From: an uncultured Bacillota bacterium
GTDB lineage: Bacteria; Bacillota; Clostridia; Christensenellales; QAND01
DNA length: 8,525 nucleotides
Direction of reading: 5' to 3'
Assembly: GCA_905208455.1 (NCBI GenBank)
Contig: CAJLPK010000072.1
Coordinates: 1-8,525, forward strand
The translations under genes were made by a program, and so were the position numbers. The notes below the pieces were generated by a model, which was not told the DNA's origin, ran no database searches, and was given only the letters and a program-made list of their open reading frames with translations. Below, piece by piece: positions 6,316 to 8,525 of this stretch. The stretch's first letter is position 1; each line of letters starts with the position of its first letter.

Positions 6316-7190
6316 TGATTTTCCTCCATTGCACTCGTATGGTTCCACTGCGTAAGCTTCTTCCCCAGCTGTTTATAAAAATCCATCTCAGACAAACGGA
6401 TAAAATTCGCTTTTTTCTCGCTCTTTCGGATCACTACATGCTGGCTCGGCATCACCGGCATACGAAACGCATCGTCTACTGCCACCATCACGCCCTGCCT
6501 TGTCGTAGGCGCCGCCAGCGTGACGACGCCATTATCCGGCACCACAAACGGCCTGGCGTTGAGCGAATGCGCGCATACAGGCGTAATCAGCATGCACTGT
6601 ACCTGGGGATCTACCACCGGCCCGCCGGCCGACAGCGAATACGCCGTTGACCCTGTCGGCGTAGCCACCATCACGCCGTCGCAATCATACATGCCGACGA
6701 TCTGATCCTGATAGCAAACCACTACGGAGGCTACCCCTCCCATATAACGCCGAAACAGGCCAAATTCATTGAGCGCATAATATTCTCTGCTGACAACCTG
6801 CCCTGTCCTTTCCTCAATGTGTGCTGTCAGCATCATCCTGGATTCCACCGAAAACGCACGGCCCAACACCTTATCCACGATTTCCGGCATAGCCCCCTGG
6901 CTGGCTTCTGTTAAAAACCCCAAGCTGCCCAGATTCAGCCCTACCATAGGCGTCTGGAGGACAGACAAGCGCTGTACCGCCCGCAGAATCGTTCCGTCTC
7001 CGCCCAGCACGAACGCCGCTTCGCAGCCTTCCTCTTTGGAAAACGATGCTGTCTGTACGCCCAACTCCCCTGCAATTTCGTCCGGCGCATACACCTGTAC
7101 CCTTCGCTCGTGCAAACGCTGTACCATTTCACGGGCACATGTTAGGCCTTGATCCTTATGCCTGTTGGCAATGACATACACCGCCTGCAT
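6312..7190 (-). CDS. nadK: NAD kinase (ATP/polyphosphate-dependent)
   Basis: NAD kinase phosphorylates NAD to NADP and is the cell's source of NADP in the cytoplasm. This 292-residue protein has the diagnostic motifs in order: LGGDGTIL (62-69, with catalytic D65), NLGSLGFLTE (86-95), the NE pair in ALNEFGLF (139-146), and the glycine-rich DGVMVATPTGSTAYSLSAGG (171-190), which binds NAD and is the hallmark of the family. ITPVCAHSLNARP (202-214) also matches. Length and motifs indicate a complete enzyme. The ATG at 7190 has AGGAGG 7 bases upstream. A sigma-A-like promoter lies in the 81-base gap after tlyA. The TGA stop overlaps the argR ATG by four bases, so nadK and argR are translationally coupled. 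Confidence 0.98.
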   Translation of the reverse strand: MQAVYVIANRHKDQGLTCAREMVQRLHERRVQVYAPDEIAGELGVQTASFSKEEGCEAAFVLGGDGTILRAVQRLSVLQTPMVGLNLGSLGFLTEASQGAMPEIVDKVLGRAFSVESRMMLTAHIEERTGQVVSREYYALNEFGLFRRYMGGVASVVVCYQDQIVGMYDCDGVMVATPTGSTAYSLSAGGPVVDPQVQCMLITPVCAHSLNARPFVVPDNGVVTLAAPTTRQGVMVAVDDAFRMPVMPSQHVVIRKSEKKANFIRLSEMDFYKQLGKKLTQWNHTSAMEENQ

Positions 7191-7213
7191 CCTAACGCCT
7201 CCTATCGCCTGTT

Positions 7214-7242
7214 ATTATACAAATTCCCTGCATAAAAAACAA
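7214..7242 (-). promoter_or_regulatory. putative sigma-A promoter of nadK-argR-recN
   Basis: In the 81-base gap between tlyA and nadK, the minus strand reads TTGTTT (7237-7242), a 17-base spacer and a perfect TATAAT (7214-7219). The -10 element ends 23 bases before the nadK ATG, leaving a short leader with AGGAGG. The gap is AT-rich compared with its surroundings and has no hairpin terminator after tlyA. The downstream genes can therefore be transcribed both from here and by read-through from dxs-tlyA. Confidence 0.62.
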
Positions 7243-7271
7243 GCAAAAGTAATGTTTATACAAGTTTTTCC

Positions 7272-8069
7272 TTACCGCCCTGCCTGCACGGCCATCAGGG
7301 CCAGCGCCTGTACCGCAGCATCCGACAGCGGCTCTCCGCCTTTGTGCAAATACAATAAAAACTCCCTGTTTCCCTTAGGGCCCATAATGGGAGATTCCTC
7401 CAGCCCTTTAACAGAAAACCCAAGGCTCTGCGCAAAGCAAAGGATTTTACGGCAAACCTGTTCGTGAACCTTCGCATCCCGTACCACGCCGCCTTTTCCG
7501 ATCTGCCCGCGTCCCGCCTCAAATTGCGGTTTTATCAATGCCACTGCCTCTGCCCCCTCCTTCATGCAGCGGTAGATCGGCGGCAAAATCAGCTCCAGAG
7601 AGATAAAGGAAACGTCGGTACACGCAAAATCCACCGGCTCGATGTCCTCCGCCTTCATATATCTGGCATTGTATTTTTCCATACACGTTACACGCTCATC
7701 GTTTCGGAGGGAATAGGCCATTTGCCCATGCCCTACGTCCACAGCGTATACATGTCCGGCACCGTTTTGCAATAGGCAGTCGGTAAAGCCGCCTGTGGAG
7801 GCGCCTACATCCACACAAACAGCCCCCTGCACATCTATGGGAAATACGCGCAGCGCTTTTTCCAGCTTTAGCCCGCCGCGGCTGACGTATTTCAGCTTCT
7901 CTTTCAGCGTCAGTCTATCCTCCGGCTTTATCTGGTGCGACGCCTTGAGCACCGGCTGCCCGTTGACGCGCACCTCTCCTGCCATGATCAGAGCCTGCGC
8001 ATTGGTACGTGTCTGGCAAAGCCCGCGCTCTACCAATGCAGCGTCTAAACGGATCTTTCCCTGCTTCAT
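7272..8069 (-). CDS. tlyA: TlyA family rRNA (cytidine-2'-O)-methyltransferase
   Basis: TlyA proteins methylate the ribose 2'-OH of cytidines in 16S/23S rRNA using S-adenosylmethionine; some members were first described as haemolysins. The 265-residue product has an N-terminal S4 RNA-binding domain (about 5-55, with AGEVRVNGQPV at 30-40) and a FtsJ-like methyltransferase domain. Visible motifs are YVSRGGLKLEKAL (61-73), the SAM-binding VDVGASTGGFTDCL (86-99), TDVSFISL (151-158) and ALIKPQFEAGR (177-187). K68, D152, K180 and E236 correspond to the K-D-K-E tetrad proposed for mycobacterial TlyA. A longer in-frame extension to 8282 is only the shadow of dxs. The ATG at 8069 has AGGAGA just upstream and overlaps the dxs stop as ATGA, so the two are co-translated. 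Whether it modifies one or both rRNAs cannot be told from the sequence. Confidence 0.95.
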   Translation of the reverse strand: MKQGKIRLDAALVERGLCQTRTNAQALIMAGEVRVNGQPVLKASHQIKPEDRLTLKEKLKYVSRGGLKLEKALRVFPIDVQGAVCVDVGASTGGFTDCLLQNGAGHVYAVDVGHGQMAYSLRNDERVTCMEKYNARYMKAEDIEPVDFACTDVSFISLELILPPIYRCMKEGAEAVALIKPQFEAGRGQIGKGGVVRDAKVHEQVCRKILCFAQSLGFSVKGLEESPIMGPKGNREFLLYLHKGGEPLSDAAVQALALMAVQAGR

Positions 8070-8525
8070 TTCTCTATCTCCTGTACAATGCGCTGTGCGA
8101 TATCCTGTGGCGTCAGCCCCAGCATCTGCCAAAGCTCCTCCACCGTACCCTGCGGCACAAAGGCATCCGGCATGCCCAAAGGCAGGGTCCGGATCTTCGC
8201 CTTCTCCGAGACTGCCTGGGCCAGCGCAGCGCCAAAGCCGCCCTTTACAGCGCCATCCTCCAGCGTAACCAGCAGCGAACACCCCTGCGCCAACTGCTCT
8301 ACCGCCTTTTCATCCATCGGCTTTAGGCAGCCCGCATGCACTAAGCCTGCCTCCAACCCACGCGCCTGCAAAGTGCGCGCCGTCTCGCAAGCCAGCGCCC
8401 ACATCTTCCCCGTCGCTACCAGCGTCACAGGCCGAATTTCCCGTACCGTCCAGCTAAACAGTGGCGTTGCATCCAGCTCTTCCTCCTTTACCGGCAGAGG
8501 GCTGCGCGGGTAACGGATCGCCAGC
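8066..8525 (-). CDS. dxs: 1-deoxy-D-xylulose-5-phosphate synthase, C-terminal part (gene runs off the window)
   Basis: The last 152 codons of dxs are present, starting mid-gene at the window edge. DXS is the thiamine-diphosphate enzyme that condenses pyruvate and glyceraldehyde-3-phosphate in the first step of the MEP isoprenoid pathway. Recognisable pieces are AIRYPRS (2-8 of the fragment; this arginine region binds substrate phosphate in the family), PVTLVATGKM, LKPMDEKAV, TLEDGAVKGGFGAA and the terminal GMPDAFVPQGTVEELWQMLGL (the transketolase C-terminal domain). The common ARFxKPLD motif is changed to AGCLKPMD. The stop overlaps the tlyA start as ATGA; dxs followed by tlyA is a common order in Bacillota. 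Context plus the PDxFxPQG tail favour DXS over other transketolase-like proteins. Confidence 0.93.
   Translation of the reverse strand, partial: LAIRYPRSPLPVKEEELDATPLFSWTVREIRPVTLVATGKMWALACETARTLQARGLEAGLVHAGCLKPMDEKAVEQLAQGCSLLVTLEDGAVKGGFGAALAQAVSEKAKIRTLPLGMPDAFVPQGTVEELWQMLGLTPQDIAQRIVQEIEK

Noticed and set aside
6316..6348. N-terminal extension of argR by 11 codons
   Set aside because: The ATG at 6315 has GGAGG at good spacing, and family members start with the same MKxKRQ-like sequence; the extension overlaps the end of nadK.
7191..7271. ARG box (ArgR autoregulation) ahead of nadK-argR
   Set aside because: No TGAAT...ATTCA-type half sites in the expected arrangement; the dyad present has a different sequence.
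8070..8282. N-terminal extension of tlyA by 71 codons
   Set aside because: The extension reads as Gly/Ala-rich shadow of dxs in another frame. The inner ATG at 8069 has a ribosome site and begins the S4 domain in the usual way.

Overview
The window comes from a spore-forming lineage of Bacillota, most probably Clostridia. It carries spo0A, spoIVB and spoIIM, and the gene order dxs-tlyA-nadK-argR-recN-spoIVB-spo0A is the one expected for this group. Base composition looks close to half G+C. I cannot name the genus from the sequence.

All nine genes lie on the minus strand and the window is almost entirely coding. The longest gaps are the 96 bases between recN and spoIVB and the 81 bases between tlyA and nadK. 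Read in the direction of transcription, from high to low coordinates, the layout is as follows. (1) The 3' end of dxs (isoprenoid precursor synthesis) overlaps tlyA (rRNA 2'-O-methyltransferase) by an ATGA junction. (2) A sigma-A-like promoter in the gap precedes nadK, argR and recN. nadK and argR overlap by ATGA, and argR and recN are one base apart. A strong intrinsic terminator follows recN. (3) spoIVB, the sporulation signalling serine protease, has a plausible sigma-F/sigma-G type promoter squeezed against that terminator. (4) spo0A has its own sigma-A-like promoter and is followed by spoIIM, deoB and the start of a purine nucleoside phosphorylase gene. These four are tightly packed with no terminator between them.

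The genes fall into three functional groups: housekeeping (isoprenoid, rRNA modification, NADP supply, arginine control, DNA repair), sporulation (master regulator, engulfment protein, checkpoint protease), and nucleoside salvage. In the last group the phosphorylase releases (deoxy)ribose-1-phosphate and DeoB isomerises it to the 5-phosphate.

The most unusual observation is Spo0A. Its DNA-binding domain is well conserved, but its receiver domain has lost the phosphoacceptor: the residue at the position of B. subtilis Asp56 is Ser56, and one of the paired acidic-pocket aspartates is His11. The regulator that normally collects the phosphorelay signal therefore appears unable to be phosphorylated in the usual way, while the neighbouring sporulation genes look intact. 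I saw no mobile elements, CRISPR arrays, tRNA or rRNA genes, and no convincing plus-strand genes.
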